64,000 nucleotides of DNA from Berberis thunbergii (lineage: Eukaryota > Streptophyta > Magnoliopsida > Ranunculales > Berberidaceae), in NCBI GenBank assembly GCA_003290165.1, contig QNQO01000797.1, positions 434,001-498,000 on the forward strand, in the 5' to 3' direction. Position numbers and translations under genes: made by a program. The notes under the pieces are model-generated. The model was not told the origin of the DNA. It was given only the letters and a program-made list of their open reading frames with translations, and did not search any database. Positions 13,201-23,568 of the stretch are shown in pieces; the first letter of the stretch is position 1, and every line of letters begins with the position of its first letter.

Positions 13201-16200
13201 CAAACATATGTCACTTGCTTAACCTCCAAATATCTCCAAAAGAAAAAATGTATAATAAAATAATATTTACTTGGAAAAGGAAGACCATGAAATGTGGGAG
13301 ATCAGCAATTGCATAGAGCATTTTGCACCACAAACTCTCTGTCCGAGCCGCCCTTATACAGTAGCTTACAAAAACCAACCCTTCCTTCCCATCATTCACT
13401 TTCTATATTGGTTTTTGAAAGAGAGGATAACAAAGCTACTGCAAGCTCTCCACAAAAAGAGAGGATTTGCATCTGTCCCTCTCGATCGATCTGTATGTAT
13501 GGTTTTTGATCTGCAAGCTATTGGAGATGGATCTGTTTCTAAAGGAGAGGATAAACTTTCTTCTTCTACAGAGGATAAACAAAGCAAAACAAAAAGAAGA
13601 AGAAGAAGAAGAAAGTGATCAAAAAACCAACTTTCTTCTTCTACAGGGACGGAGGTTGAAGGCGAGTGGGAGAGACAGAACGATCTACATCTCTCCCTCT
13701 GTCGATCGATCTATCTCTCAGTCGACATATTAAATTGAATCGCTCTGCAAGCTCCCTCTTTGTCGATCGATATATTTCTCCCTCTCGATCGATCTACATC
13801 TCTTCCTCTCTGTGACGATCGATTTGTCAAAATCGATCTCTCCGATCGAAATCGATCTCTCTACCCCTACCTCCGTCCAACAGTGTCGATCGATTTCGAT
13901 TTTGACAGATCGATCGATTTCGATTTTGACAAATCTACATCTCTCCCTCTCTGTCTCTGTTCTCTCTGCTGCTGCTCTCTCTGGATCCCTGCTCCCTCTG
14001 CTCTCTGGTTTGTCGGAGGGAGGAATCGAAAATCAAAGAGGAAAATGGATTATTTGCATCCGATCGAGTCTGGCCGAGTCTGGACCGTGTCCAAGTCGGT
14101 CAACAAATTTTGACCGTTGACCACGTGTCCAATACGTGTCGGGCGCGTGTCGGACGCGAATTCGTGTTCGACACGTATTTGATGCGTGACTCGGAGGTTT
14201 TTCGGAGAGTCGGTGCATCCTTGACCGAAGCCAAATAGGAGCTTCTTGTTTTCTTCATGCTTGTTTGAGGCCATGGTAATTTGCAACCATGTCTCCAATA
14301 TTTTCAACAAATGGGACCTGAAACGAAGCAATTGCCTAATACATTGTCCTTATCTCAAAATAGAGAGGGAAAAATCTGATTCCAGTCGTACCACTACCAC
14401 ATTACTGTATCAAAGGAAGAATGCTTATTGCTAGTTGTTGCGAATTTGGAGTTGATCATCATTTTCCCTCATAATTCAACTGTTTATACGATGTTAATAA
14501 TTTGATGCTAATTACCAACTAACGTAGTTATCCATATATTACAATAAGACACGATATATTTTTCGAAACGTATTGTACGAGTCACAGTCACATCTATACG
14601 TATCTTACATATCTAACAACACATTAATACAAGGACGATGTGTGGATTTATTTTCCTTGCATAAGTGACATCTATGAATAGATGGATAATGGGCAATAAC
14701 CAACTTGGGTATGTTATACCTTATTTATGTCTTTATATGCTTAAATATATATACTATATTTTATATTTATTTTTACATTGCATCTTATGTTGCATGATAC
14801 ATTTTGATATGCGCATATTAAATTTGGATGTCTGATATGCGGCACGATACGAGTTTTGATAATTATGTCAACCAATCACTGCGCATCATGGTGGAATCTA
14901 GTCCACAACCACATTCCCAAGGAATTGATTACTTTGGCTTTCCTATCAGCTAACGTCTGAGTATAATTGACATAAATATTCCTCTGAATCTATGTTGTTA
15001 AAACGGATAACGAAACCATAATGGTCCAAGAGCGTTAAGGTTATAATGGGATGTTTCGGGATATAACAGTATATAATGGAATAGTTTTTTAAATATATTT
15101 TTGATATCCCAAAAAATATTAATGTATTATAGAGTAAAAATGTAAATCATGTTCATAACATTAAATTCAAAAACAAAAACAAAAAAATTAATAAAACAGT
15201 CTTCCCTTCGTATGAGAGTGAGATCACAATAGAGAGTGTGATTGACTCTTCGTCTTCCATTCTTCTCTCGTTTTCTATCAAACGGCGAGGTCTGGTTCTC
15301 TGTTGATTAGCGACGGCGAGTTTTAGTCATTCTTTCCTAAAAGTCAGGGTTCTAGTTCGATCGAGAATGAAATGGGTATTTAATTTTTTTTATTTATTTA
15401 TGTATTAGAACAAAACGTTAAACGACGTTATTGAAAGAAAAAAAATGTTATCTCAATAACGTTGTTATATCAGAGTTGTGATACCATAACGTGATAAAGT
15501 CATAACGTATTGGCTCACCCCTATTAAGCATTATATCGGAGTTATGTCGGCGTTATAACGTTGTCATATTGCATAGCTCTGAACCCAACACTCCTCAAGA
15601 AAGTAGCCCAGATAGCCATTGAGTATGTGCACGGGAAAAAAATGATAATGGAGTCATGGACTTGTTCAAATAGATAAATATTTGAGTAAGCTATTTATGG
15701 TGAGAGTCCAATCTTGCCAGTGTCCAAATGAAAAGACATACCTTAGGTGGCACCTTTTTTATCCTTAAGAAGAAGAAAGGGAGAATAACCAACACCTTTA
15801 AAAGAAACAACTGAGAAGGATCCCATTCTTGTTTTACCAAACCTAAGAATCATCTTCACATCAACTGACATCGTCTGAACTAACTCAATGAAATCGGAAT
15901 TTCTTAATCATCAACCGCCATTCGCAAATGCAGGAATGATGAAACTCTCCCATTTGCGTTTTATTAGTAATCAGGTTTACATATTATGGATATACAGCAA
16001 CCAACCAACTACTACTAAAAGTTACCTGTCAGTTTGAGAATCGTGCTACAAACACAAATTCCTTTATATCTTTATTTCATTTAATTGTCTTACTTGTGTT
16101 TCTGTGTGTGATTATTTTGTTTGGCTCATTCATTCCTTAACTCATTTAGAGAATGCATCAAGCTCATTCCACACCAGAAGTTCTCATTTGCAAAAATTTG

Positions 16201-17410
16201 GCTATTGGCTGCCCAATTTGAAATACGGCAAAAAGATCTTAGTGCTGCCAGGAAAATTCTGGGTAATGCAATTGGAAGGGCCCCAAAAGATAAGGTATCT
16301 GATCTGTTGGCATCACCATAACTATATTATAATCTTTTAGGTATATCAACTAACTGGAATGCTCATTGACTCCAGATATTTAAGAAGTATATTGAGATCG
16401 AACTGCAACTTGGCAATATCAATCGTTGCCGAACTTTGTATGAGAAATATTTGGAATGGGCACCGGAGAATTGTTATGCTTGGAGCAAGTATGCTGAGCT
16501 GGAGATATCATTAAGAGAGACTGACCGAGCTAGATCTATTTTTGAGCTTGCCATAGCTCAGCCTGCACTGGATATGCCAGAGTTATTGTGGAAGGTTTGT
16601 GTTACTATGGGTTTTTTTGGAAGTTACTCATAGGCATGTAGAAGCAAAATAGATGATACTGACAAACATCTTATTTTTTGTATTATAGGCGTACATTGAT
16701 TTTGAAATATCAGAAGGTGAATATGAAAGAACCAGACAATTGTATGAAAGGCTCCTGGATCGAACAAAACATCTGAAGGTGTGGATTAGCTATGCTAAGT
16801 TTGAGGCAACTGCGGCCATGGAGGAGGATGTTACAAAGGAAGATAACAATCAGGATTTACATTCAGAACAAAGGAAGCAGTGCCTTTTGCGAGCTAGGAG
16901 TAGGCTGAAACTGGGTCTTATTTCACTTTCTTATAAAGGTAGTAGTTGAAATATTAGTCTTTACATTTCTTTTTTATGCTCCAGGTGTATTTGAAAATGC
17001 AATCAACTACTTCAGAACATCTGCACCAGAACTGAAAGAAGAAAGGGCTCTGCTTTTGGAGGAGTGGCTGAATTTGGAGAGTAGTTTTGGGAGAATTGGA
17101 GATGTCAGCCTAGTACAGAATAAATTGCCCAAGAAGCTCAAGAAGCGGAAAGAGATCATTTCTGAGGATGGACCTACTGGGTATTTGCATATTTTACAAC
17201 ATTTACTGCATTTTTCTTGTTGAATACCTGGATGTTATTTAGATTTGGTGTATTCTCGAGCCAAGGATAATGCTAACCTGTAAAAATTACTGCAGATACG
17301 AGGAATATTATGACTACATCTTTCCTGAAGAAACTGCAGCTCCTAATCTCAAAATTTTGGAAGCTGCTTACATGTGGAAAAAGCAAAAGCTTAGTCATCC
17401 TGATAGTTGA
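1..17410 (+). CDS. CRNKL1: Crooked-neck-like pre-mRNA splicing factor (Clf1/CRNKL1), C-terminal half
   Basis: Seven exons can be read: 1-107, 191-256, 16150-16294, 16376-16594, 16689-16899, 16985-17180 and 17296-17410 (TGA). All have GT/AG borders and the phases agree, giving 352 residues. The first exon is cut by the window edge, so the N-terminal half is missing. The product is a string of HAT (half-a-TPR) repeats, for example [31 protein letters not shown] and [23 protein letters not shown] basic stretch, LPKKLKKRK, lies near the C-terminus. The family is a scaffold of the Prp19/NineTeen complex in the spliceosome and acts in the nucleus. No stops or frameshifts occur in the exons. The second intron is 15.9 kb and full of transposons. 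The family call is firm; whether the long intron is spliced efficiently cannot be seen. Confidence 0.93.
1185..1245. repeat. (AAT)n microsatellite, insertion site of the LTR element
   Basis: About 20 uninterrupted AAT units directly precede the LTR start at 1246. AAT/ATT-rich sequence resumes directly after the other LTR at 8091, so the retrotransposon seems to have inserted into this microsatellite. The flanking pentamers are both ATAAT, consistent with a 5-bp target duplication but ambiguous in such a repeat. Confidence 0.85.
1246..3292 (-). repeat. 3' LTR of the intronic gypsy element (contains hAT insertion)
   Basis: Matches the repeat at about 7578-8090 over several segments, for example GGCACTCCGATGCTTAAGTC here against GGCACTTCGATGCTTAAGTC there. 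Without the hAT insertion it is about 580 bp. It ends in CA at 1246 (minus-strand sense) and begins near TAATGATACATC at 3292, just after the polypurine tract. Confidence 0.8.
1549..3006. mobile_element. hAT-like non-autonomous transposon nested in the LTR
   Basis: The ends are TAGGGGTGGGCACGG and, inverted, TAGGGGTGGGCAAACGGG. They are flanked by an exact 8-bp duplication, AATATGCG, at 1541-1548 and 3007-3014. The other LTR (around 7851-7870) has the uninterrupted site with only a few differences, which proves an insertion after LTR formation. Subterminal sequence is rich in GGAACCGAACCG-type words. The centre is GA/CT-rich simple sequence with no transposase. An 8-bp duplication is the hAT hallmark. 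Confidence 0.88.
3454..4880 (+). pseudogene. Antisense extra ORF of gypsy element (PF04195-like, putative gypsy-type transposon protein)
   Basis: The region reads as a broken protein in several frames. One stretch includes [17 protein letters not shown] followed by [11 protein letters not shown] at about 3830-3920, close to the plant protein family called putative gypsy type transposon. Downstream frames 3951-4271 and 4265-4678 continue it, the last with a charged helical segment (about residues 90-115 of that frame). Related versions lie at 22124-22625 (minus) and 56401-58174 (plus). All three run opposite to their LTR and polypurine-tract orientation. Frameshifts separate the pieces, so no intact product is expected. 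Confidence 0.6.
5040..5545. repeat. Tandem repeat inside the gypsy element
   Basis: About four copies of a roughly 125-bp unit, each made of two diverged halves of about 60 bp. The recurring words are TTGACTCGAAGTCATTTTCA, GTCCAACTTTTACTTCGTTA and GTCGATTCGAAGTTGTTTAG. The array lies between the gag remnant and the extra ORF, a position where Retand-type elements are known to carry amplified repeats. Confidence 0.8.
6060..7400 (-). pseudogene. Ty3/gypsy gag remnant
   Basis: Minus-strand reading finds the order typical of plant gypsy gag: [17 protein letters not shown] and [16 protein letters not shown] (about 7010-6860), [20 protein letters not shown] (about 6790-6735), [19 protein letters not shown] (about 6650-6595), a lysine/arginine-rich linker, then a zinc-binding [15 protein letters not shown] (about 6225-6178). 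A stop replaces the Tyr normally found in FEAYDGTTDP, and further frameshifts follow, so the gene is dead. It runs in the same sense as the LTRs and opposite to the extra ORF at 3454-4880. No protease, RT or integrase follows it. Confidence 0.82.
7578..8090 (-). repeat. 5' LTR of the intronic gypsy element
   Basis: Aligns with 1246-3292 minus its hAT insertion. In minus-strand sense it starts at TGATGAAACGTC (8090). It shows the empty site of the hAT insertion near 7860. The exact inner border near 7578 is uncertain because a small palindrome (GTGATAA...TTATCAC) lies there. No clear tRNA primer-binding site was recognised. Confidence 0.7.
8160..10600 (+). mobile_element. Decayed L1-type LINE fragment (endonuclease/RT part)
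   Basis: Broken frames match plant L1 ORF2 blocks in order: [14 protein letters not shown] (about 8680, like the end of the endonuclease), [23 protein letters not shown] (about 8865-8930; linker), [18 protein letters not shown] (about 9100-9150), SLCKSSIFARK-like words (about 10015-10060), and the IILERF-like block near 10166. An A-rich tract lies at 10268-10292. Many stops and frameshifts are present. No target duplication was found. Confidence 0.6.
9653..9702. repeat. CA/TA/TG dinucleotide and GTAT microsatellite
   Basis: A run of ACACAC, then ATATATAT, then ATGTATGTATGT, then ATATATAT. It interrupts the LINE remnant. Confidence 0.85.
10890..12430 (+). mobile_element. Second decayed LINE fragment (RT C-terminal part and zinc-binding domain)
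   Basis: The block order restarts at 10930, so this is a separate copy from the fragment to its left. Readable pieces are [16 protein letters not shown] (about 11020-11070), [20 protein letters not shown] (about 11270-11325), [20 protein letters not shown] (about 11490-11550), [16 protein letters not shown] (about 11930-11980; zf-RVT-type domain) and [15 protein letters not shown] (about 12165-12210). These match the C-terminal half of plant L1 ORF2. Stops interrupt the frame. Confidence 0.7.
12989..14220. mobile_element. 1.2-kb terminal-inverted-repeat element with 14-bp flanking duplication
   Basis: The ends are GGATGCACGGACTCGG and, inverted, GGATGCACCGACTC. They are flanked by an exact direct repeat, TTGACCGAAGCCAA, at 12975-12988 and 14221-14234. 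Subterminal sequence is rich in GGACACGG/CGTGTCGG words. The middle is a CT-rich stretch with repeated TCGATCGATC (about 13480-13950). No transposase is seen. The superfamily is unclear: MULEs make 9-11-bp duplications and hATs make 8 bp. Confidence 0.75.
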
Positions 17411-20252
17411 GAGGTAATTGACATGATAAGCATTTTGTTTTAGGTTGAAAACATGACAAAACACTTTCTTGGTTTCTTCCCTTGTTATTAATCACCTTGC
17501 CATACTATTTACCTCAGTGTTTGTAACACTCATAGGGTGACAAAACTCATAGGGTGCCGTTGAATTCTCTCCAAGCTCGACTAGAAAACCCCAAACTAAA
17601 AAAACTACCCAGTTTACTAGAAAACCCCCAACTTGAAGAGCTAATCGACAGAAATACCCCCCAAAAAACTCGTGAGCAACCGTCTTTTCCATTTTTTTCA
17701 CCTTGCTCACTGTCTTCCCCTTCCCCCTTCCCTTTCTCTTTTTCCTCTAATAAGTTGTAGATCTGTCTGCTTTCTTTATTAAGTCACAACCCCATTATCA
17801 CTGTCTTCACTGTGGTTGATGAGAAATGGGCACACAGGGTTTATTGATAAATCAAAATTGGGTTTCCTCACAAATCCCTCTTTGTTTCTCCACATAACAA
17901 AAACCTCTTCATCACCATTCTGCAAAATCACGAAAATGACAATTGAAGAGACTGACCGATTCTTCCATTTGAGCTCATACAGAACATGACACCGAGGCTC
18001 TCGCCCAATATCATGGACATCATCCTCTTTAGGGGATTGTCTACTTCTAAGAATTGAAATTTTCAAACAGAGAAAACATAAAGAGTCTGATAAGTGATAA
18101 CTTACTAGGGACCAACCATTGGAGGAGCCACTGAATCTGACTGTAGAAGTGGTTTATAGATTAATCTTGTAGACTTTTCCATTAAGGGGATTCATGAAAT
18201 TGTGATCGTTTTGCTTGGGATGGTGGGGAGAGAGCATTAATCATGAAGCCTACTGAATTGATATGTTCTTGTTCCTCCATTCCAGTGAAACTGATCGCCA
18301 TGAGCCAAAGATAGATCAGTTATGGTGGATGAGCTGGATGCTTTGGTTGGGCAATTGAGATTGTGGATTCAAAACTGAGCTAGTTTTACTTTTGTTAAGT
18401 ACACTAAATTGGCATTTCCTTGCGGGATTCATGGAAATGTGAAATTAGGAGAACTGGTAAATATAATATCCATGTTAGATCTAACAAATAATGGGTTATT
18501 GTTTAAACAAATTTATATTCAGTTCAGAGGAACTGGGAAAAAGCTGTCAGGATTAGGAGATTGAATTGAATTGTGTTTCACTGGTGAGGAAATAAGCTTT
18601 TCAAAAAGGAAAACGAATAGAAGAAAAGACAATTTGTTTCTTTAAAATTTTTACATTTTGTTTTTTGCTTCCTGTAGGACTCAGAACATTCTGCTTTTCA
18701 CGTCAATACGATTAGGACAGAACCAGAATGGTTTTTACCGCTGGAGACTTTACTGGGGCGTTTTAGTTAATTTGGTTTTTATGTTGGGATTTTATTAGTA
18801 AACCTTGGGGTGAATTCAACAACACCACTTCATATTCCAAATGTTGTTATGCATGAACTATGGTTAAATTGCAATTTTCTTCTTTGCAGACGATTCGGGA
18901 ATTTGTCTTTTTAAGCCACCTGAAGTTGAACCAATAGCATTGAAGGGAAGGTGGTCCATAGGCGACCGGTTGTGTATTGTATATGATCAATGTCCAAACA
19001 CTAAACTAGTTTTCCGCAATTGGTAGTTGACTACTATCATGTGTGATGAACAAACAAACTACCTCGTGAGCAACATGCTCACAATGCTTGTGTAAATAGA
19101 CAGTGGAGTATCATGCTGAAATTGGCACGATCTAAATGAAATCAATTTGTAGTTAAATTCAGAGTTAACATAATGGAGGTTTTAGATTTGGAAAGATTGA
19201 TTATGGATTGGTGAAGCTACTGAAAATTTTAGAAATCAATCCGCCTGTGTTGAATCTCATATGGTGGTTGAAGAAATTATGTTTTTCTTGTTTTTTTAAC
19301 GATAGGTTACTGCTGCCTTCACTTGCCTCATTATGCATCTGTTGTTTTCAGTGGATGGTGGACATAGTTTAGTCACATTTTTGTGTAATTATCTTACTCA
19401 GACACGGCTATTAATGCAGCCAACTGATATTCATATGCTTGAGACTATGGTGGCCATGAATTGCAGAGGAGAGAGAGAGATTATAGTTGTGGTGGATTCA
19501 GCAACTCAGCTTGTTCTTATTATTATTTGAGAAGGGAATCGACATGCACGATGCATTTTTAGATATATCTTGATGAGGACTTACCTAGTACCCGACCTTG
19601 TGGATGTACAAGCAGAAATGATGTCCATTTGCAGGTTATGGAAGATTGAAATGCATTGGTTTACTTGAGTTAGTACTGTATTGGTTTAAAAATCAACAAT
19701 GAAAATGGTGTTTTTGGTTGGATACCTGAAAATGAGGTTATATGTCTTGTTCTGAGATTCTATCATTCATTCAGATATGTGCCAAGGATCTACAACCTTG
19801 GTACTTGTCTCAATTTCACTTCCCAAATGGGTTAATAGCAAGAACCATCTTAAATGTTGTTAAAACCGTTATCATTTCAAGCATCCAAGTAGGGGCTATG
19901 ATCACTTGAAAAACACACACTTTTTCGTAATCGCTGGGTTGTTGGATAACCACCAAATGTTGGTGTAATTTGTGATTTAAACAACTTAGAATTAAGGGAC
20001 AATGAAAACTGAACCATGAAGAAAACAGGTAATAAAATTATTGGACCTCGGTAGTATAAAAACTGTGATATAAAATTGAAGATTGAGCATGGAGGTTTAC
20101 GGATACTTAGGTTTACTCATGCTAGCTGATCTACATACAACAAGTATTTGAAATTCGTTTCATTCGTTTCATGCAAGTGTTTATTTTTATTTTTTGGAAT
20201 AGAATATACAGTCTCCATGTCTTCTGTGAGATAGGAGATTACAAGAACATTA
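17411..20252. other. Intergenic stretch between two convergent genes
   Basis: I see no convincing gene. It should include the 3' UTR of the Crooked-neck-like gene and, at the right, that of the minus-strand gene. A local near-duplication occurs at about 17580-17640 (CTAGAAAACCCCAAACT... and CTAGAAAACCCCCAACTTG). Short open frames at 17554-17760 and 17779-18066 have no recognisable similarity. A splice-like acceptor, TTCTTTGCAG, near 18889 could belong to a 3'-UTR intron, but this is speculative. Confidence 0.5.
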
Positions 20253-20780
20253 TCAATAATTCTTCCTAGGCAGACAAGGTAAATAAACAGCAATGGCAAC
20301 GCCAACAGAATACATCCCCATCAAAGCGCCAATCAAATCCTTCCCGGAACGCGTAGCGATCCCGACACCAGCAATCCCAACGATCCCAATTGGAACTCGC
20401 TGCAAAAGCGTATTCCTGACGTTAGTAATCACATCGTCGGTAAACAGCTCGAGAGAGAAGGCTTTGAACACCGTTGAATTTATTTCTTCTTCTTTGATTT
20501 CCCTGCTGCTAAGAGTGACAGACAGCGCTCTATCGACCTGGACTCGGTTGGGAGGCTGTGATGAGACCCACTTGTTGATAAGAGGAGTAGGAGGAGGTTG
20601 GGCTGTGGAGAGCTTATGGTGGAGGCGTGTGGAAGCGTCCAACAGCTGGTAAGGTTGAAGGGTGGAGAAGGCGTGTTGGCCTAAATTCAGGCATTCTTCG
20701 TACACCGAATCGCAGGCTGTGTCAAATTCTGGCGAGTCTCGGAGGATTCCCTTCACTCTCTTCGATGCAGCCAACCCCAT
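20253..20780 (-). CDS. Conserved plant protein of unknown function, 175 aa
   Basis: An intact single-exon frame. The ATG at 20780 begins MGLAASKRVKGIL, the usual start of this plant-only family as I recall it. The frame also runs open upstream to an ATG at 20879, but those 33 residues look like leader sequence. Visible features are GLAASKR (Gly2 would suit N-myristoylation), a conserved FDTACDSVYEECL block (residues about 19-32), a charged middle, and a Gly/Ala/Val-rich hydrophobic C-terminus beginning VPIGIVGIAGVG (about 130-170) that could sit in a membrane. No known domain or activity is recognised. It is flanked on its 5' side by a retrotransposon fragment starting at 21366. The complete frame suggests a functional host gene. 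Confidence 0.82.
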   Translation of the reverse strand: MGLAASKRVKGILRDSPEFDTACDSVYEECLNLGQHAFSTLQPYQLLDASTRLHHKLSTAQPPPTPLINKWVSSQPPNRVQVDRALSVTLSSREIKEEEINSTVFKAFSLELFTDDVITNVRNTLLQRVPIGIVGIAGVGIATRSGKDLIGALMGMYSVGVAIAVYLPCLPRKNY

Positions 20781-21365
20781 GTTTCTTGGATGCGAATCAT
20801 CGTTTCTTTGCAAAAGATGGAGATATCCCTTTGTGGCCGGGAAACTGCTACGTTCACCCCTAAACAGTACTAAGTACACTCCTAATGGGGGTATTTAGAA
20901 TCAAGGGCAATTTTGAATGGCTAAATGAAGAGCTTTCCGTGAAAATTTTCAATTGGAACTAACGGAAGCTATTAGTAAAGGATTTTTTTTTTTGGGTGAA
21001 TAATTTTCCCATATAATGTAATGTGCCACCCAACCAAATGGACACTAGTGTAAGATTTTTGCTTTGCATAACCAACCTCCATTTGTGTTACTTTTTCTCT
21101 AAGAAATTTTAAAATATTGCTATCTATGAAATTGTTTTTATTTTTATTTTATTTTTTTTACTATGAAATTCATACAAATACACATTAAGGGTGTGTCGGA
21201 TTTTAAGAAAAAAAATTCTCAACAAAATTTGCCACAAATGAAAAGAAAGAAAAAAAGAAAGTAAAAGAGAATTTGTGATGATCATGAACCTCTTGGTTTG
21301 TTACAAGAAATTTGGAACGTGTTTTTTCAGGGGAGAGCTAAGAGATTTTTTGTCGAAAATAAAGT

Positions 21366-21665
21366 TGTTGATACATTAAATAAGACTATCATCACAACCA
21401 TACGCATGGCAAAGGTCGTCCATTATGATGATCAAATATTTTAAGACCAGACTAATTCATAAAGCCCCAAAAGGGTGAATCCAGTCATAAAAGCCCAAAC
21501 TTGGCTCGTCAGAGACCAAAATCTAGGCTCAATAGAGTTCTCCCTTAAAGAGGATGAACGTTACAAAGAAAAAAGGTCGTGGAGGGAGTTACGCCTCCGA
21601 GGACGTATCTTCATAAAGAAGAAGATTGCTACAACAACCATTATATAAGACAAATGAACAAGTTA
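21366..21665 (+). repeat. Truncated 5' LTR of the second gypsy element
   Basis: Matches the first part of the LTR at 23027-23568 up to the words AACCATTATATAA, then diverges. The missing LTR half and the missing gag-pol probably went in one deletion. Confidence 0.75.
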
Positions 21666-22123
21666 TTTCTTTCTTGCTCCTCTCCATCGCCAAATTCATC
21701 TCCACAACCTCTTCAAGAGAAAGACCATCCTCGCTCCCACCCTCCTTATTAGAAGAACTTGGACGAGGAGCCGTCCGAATAGTACAACGAGTGGAAATAG
21801 AAAACCGTTTCCTATTGGGAACACCTCGCCAATCGCTTTGATGGACTGGCAGGCCTCAAATATTCCTCTTCCTGGTAGTTGAGGTAGCAACAACATTGTT
21901 GAAAATAGCATTGAGATCCGTAACATCCCTGCCAGAACTCACTTTCCCATCAACACTAGCATCACTAACGCCAGCAAGAACAACACGAGCAACAACTCAG
22001 CAACTTGATATTCGATAAGCAAAGCCCATTAATAGTGTACAAGCCACTACACGCCACAATGTTCTCAGCAAGGAAAGAATCCACAACAACTACAATAAGC
22101 TTCAAGAAATGGTATTTGATCAT

Positions 22124-22625
22124 CTATTCTTCCACAGACAATTGCAGGTCCTTCCGCTTGTTGGGGACTTGGAGCGACTGTATAATTTGACGATCTCGCA
22201 AGTTGAAATGGTCGAAGTTGATAGAAGCATAAACCCAAAACCTCAACCAGTTTCTAATGCAACCGTTAAGCTTCCCAAAATAGACAGAAGAATGGAGGAA
22301 GCAAATATTCTTGGTCACCAAAAGACCAACCACCGAATGCAGAACCCTAAAAGTCAAGGGAATACCAATAAGAATGGCTTTCGTATAAGTAGAAACCATC
22401 ACCATCTAGCCGTTAAGACCCATTTGAGCAGGCGGAATACCAAAAAAATCTAAATATTCCCAAAATATCTTGGGGGACTGGAAATCGAAGGCCAGACTGA
22501 AACATGCAAGGATAAAGTGCAATATAACCAGTTCGTGGATGATAAGGGCTATCGTTCTGCCTAGGCAGAACTATCTCAAGATCGGACGACAAATAATAGT
22601 CGGAACGAACATTATCTAATGTCAC
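22124..22625 (-). pseudogene. Antisense extra ORF (PF04195-like) of the second gypsy element
   Basis: Minus-strand frames 22413-22625 and 22124-22405 join across a frameshift near 22410-22440. The first contains PRTGYIALYPCMFQSGLRFP followed by VPQDILGIFRFF. The second contains STYTKAILIGIPLTFRVLHS. The same order (short hydrophobic IFRFFGIP-like motif, then TYTKAILIGI) is seen in the copies near 3800 and 56500. It runs against the LTR direction. The broken frame argues against function. Upstream minus-strand sequence at 21696-21926 may be its C-terminal remainder, but this is not certain. Confidence 0.65.
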
Positions 22626-23026
22626 CTGTGAAGCCTTCTTGTGTGAAAAAATGCTTCACAAGTGCTAAGCGCCTTGCCTTCGAGTGTACTACCAGTAGAC
22701 ATTGAAAATGAATGAAGGAACGAAGAAGAAGAGAGGAGAATAAAACCTAATTTCAAAGATTTCATACAGATAGAAACAAAGCTATCACGCCCCATTTTGT
22801 AAAGCCCAGCAAAGAAGAAATTGTTCATAGGACGACGTGCGAGATATGATGGCTGCACAAAATCCCAAAATGCACGCCAAAACGAACGAATGAACGAGAG
22901 ATCAAAATACTAACCTCACCAAAAGTTGCTAACAACAATAAATGCAATGCAATGATGAAATTGAAAGTCCAACCATTGTCGAGTTAGTGGCTATGTCAGT
23001 AGGCCCACTAACTAAGGAGGGGTAGC

Positions 23027-23568
23027 TGATGATACATTAAATAAGATTGTCATCACAACCATACATGTGGCAGAGGTCGTCCATCACGAGGATCAAATAT
23101 TCAAAGATCAAGCCAATTGATAAAGCCCAAAAAGGGTGAATCCAGTCATAAAAACCCAAACAGGGTCCGTCAGAATAAATCATAGTCAGAGACCCAAATT
23201 CAGGCCCAATAAAGTTCTCCCTTAAAGAGGAGGAATGTTATAGAGAAAAATAATCGTGGAGGGAGTTACGCCTCCAAGGACGTATCTTCATAAAAAAGGA
23301 GATTATTACAAAGAACGTCTCCTCTCATTGCACCTCACATGCTTATGTCACGTAGAGAATTAATAACGACCATTATATAAAGTAAATGGAACATTCGACA
23401 AAGGTATGTCACTTTAACTGAGTTCTGTTCAGATTTATCTCCATCTTCAACTGAGTTACTAACTTAAGCATCAGAGTGCCTTCGGCCACCAAAAATGTAG
23501 TGTTTAGCAATCTAATATTTGTTTTGCTAGTCAAACTTATAGAAGACCGGATTTTGAACGCATCAAAA
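23027..23568 (+). repeat. 3' LTR of the second gypsy element
   Basis: A 542-bp repeat preceded by a polypurine tract. Its right half matches, inverted, the LTR at 1246-1500: GCATCAGAGTGCCTTCGGCC here corresponds to the complement of GGCACTCCGATGC there. Confidence 0.78.

Larger units (their letters stand above)
257..16149 (+). other. Giant transposon-filled intron of the Crooked-neck-like gene
   Basis: The donor AG|GTAATT at 257 and the acceptor ATTTAG at 16149 join exons whose codon phases match (TAC AG + A GAA TGC). The intron holds a Tat-like LTR retrotransposon (1246-8090) with a nested hAT element, two LINE remnants (about 8160-12430) and a 1.2-kb inverted-repeat element (12989-14220). 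The remainder, including 257-1184 and about 14440-16100, shows no coding region or RNA gene that I can recognise. The stretch 14990-15590 has repeated ATAACGTTAT-like palindromic words and may be another decayed element. Confidence 0.8.
21366..23568 (+). mobile_element. Second Tat-like gypsy element, strongly deleted
   Basis: The LTR starts TGTTGATACATTAAATAAG (21366) and TGATGATACATTAAATAAG (23027) head two direct repeats. They share, for example, GTGGAGGGAGTTACGCCTCC and GGACGTATCTTCATAAA. The right LTR (23027-23568) also matches the LTRs of the element at 1246-8090, ending near GAACGCATCAAAA. A polypurine tract (AAGGAGGGG, about 23014-23022) precedes the right LTR, so the element points right. 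The left LTR breaks off near 21665, and PBS, gag and pol are absent. The only coding remnant is an antisense extra ORF. Confidence 0.78.

Noticed and set aside
13467..14120. Frames with repeated Asp/Arg/Ser words in the 12989-14220 element
   Set aside because: They arise from the TCGATCGATC-type simple sequence; no conserved protein is visible.
14990..15590. Possible transposon from repeated ATAACG words
   Set aside because: I could not define inverted ends or a target duplication, so it is not listed as an element.
20293..20898. Three plus-strand frames over the 20253-20780 gene
   Set aside because: They are shadows of the minus-strand gene; the minus frame has plausible composition and a recognisable conserved start.
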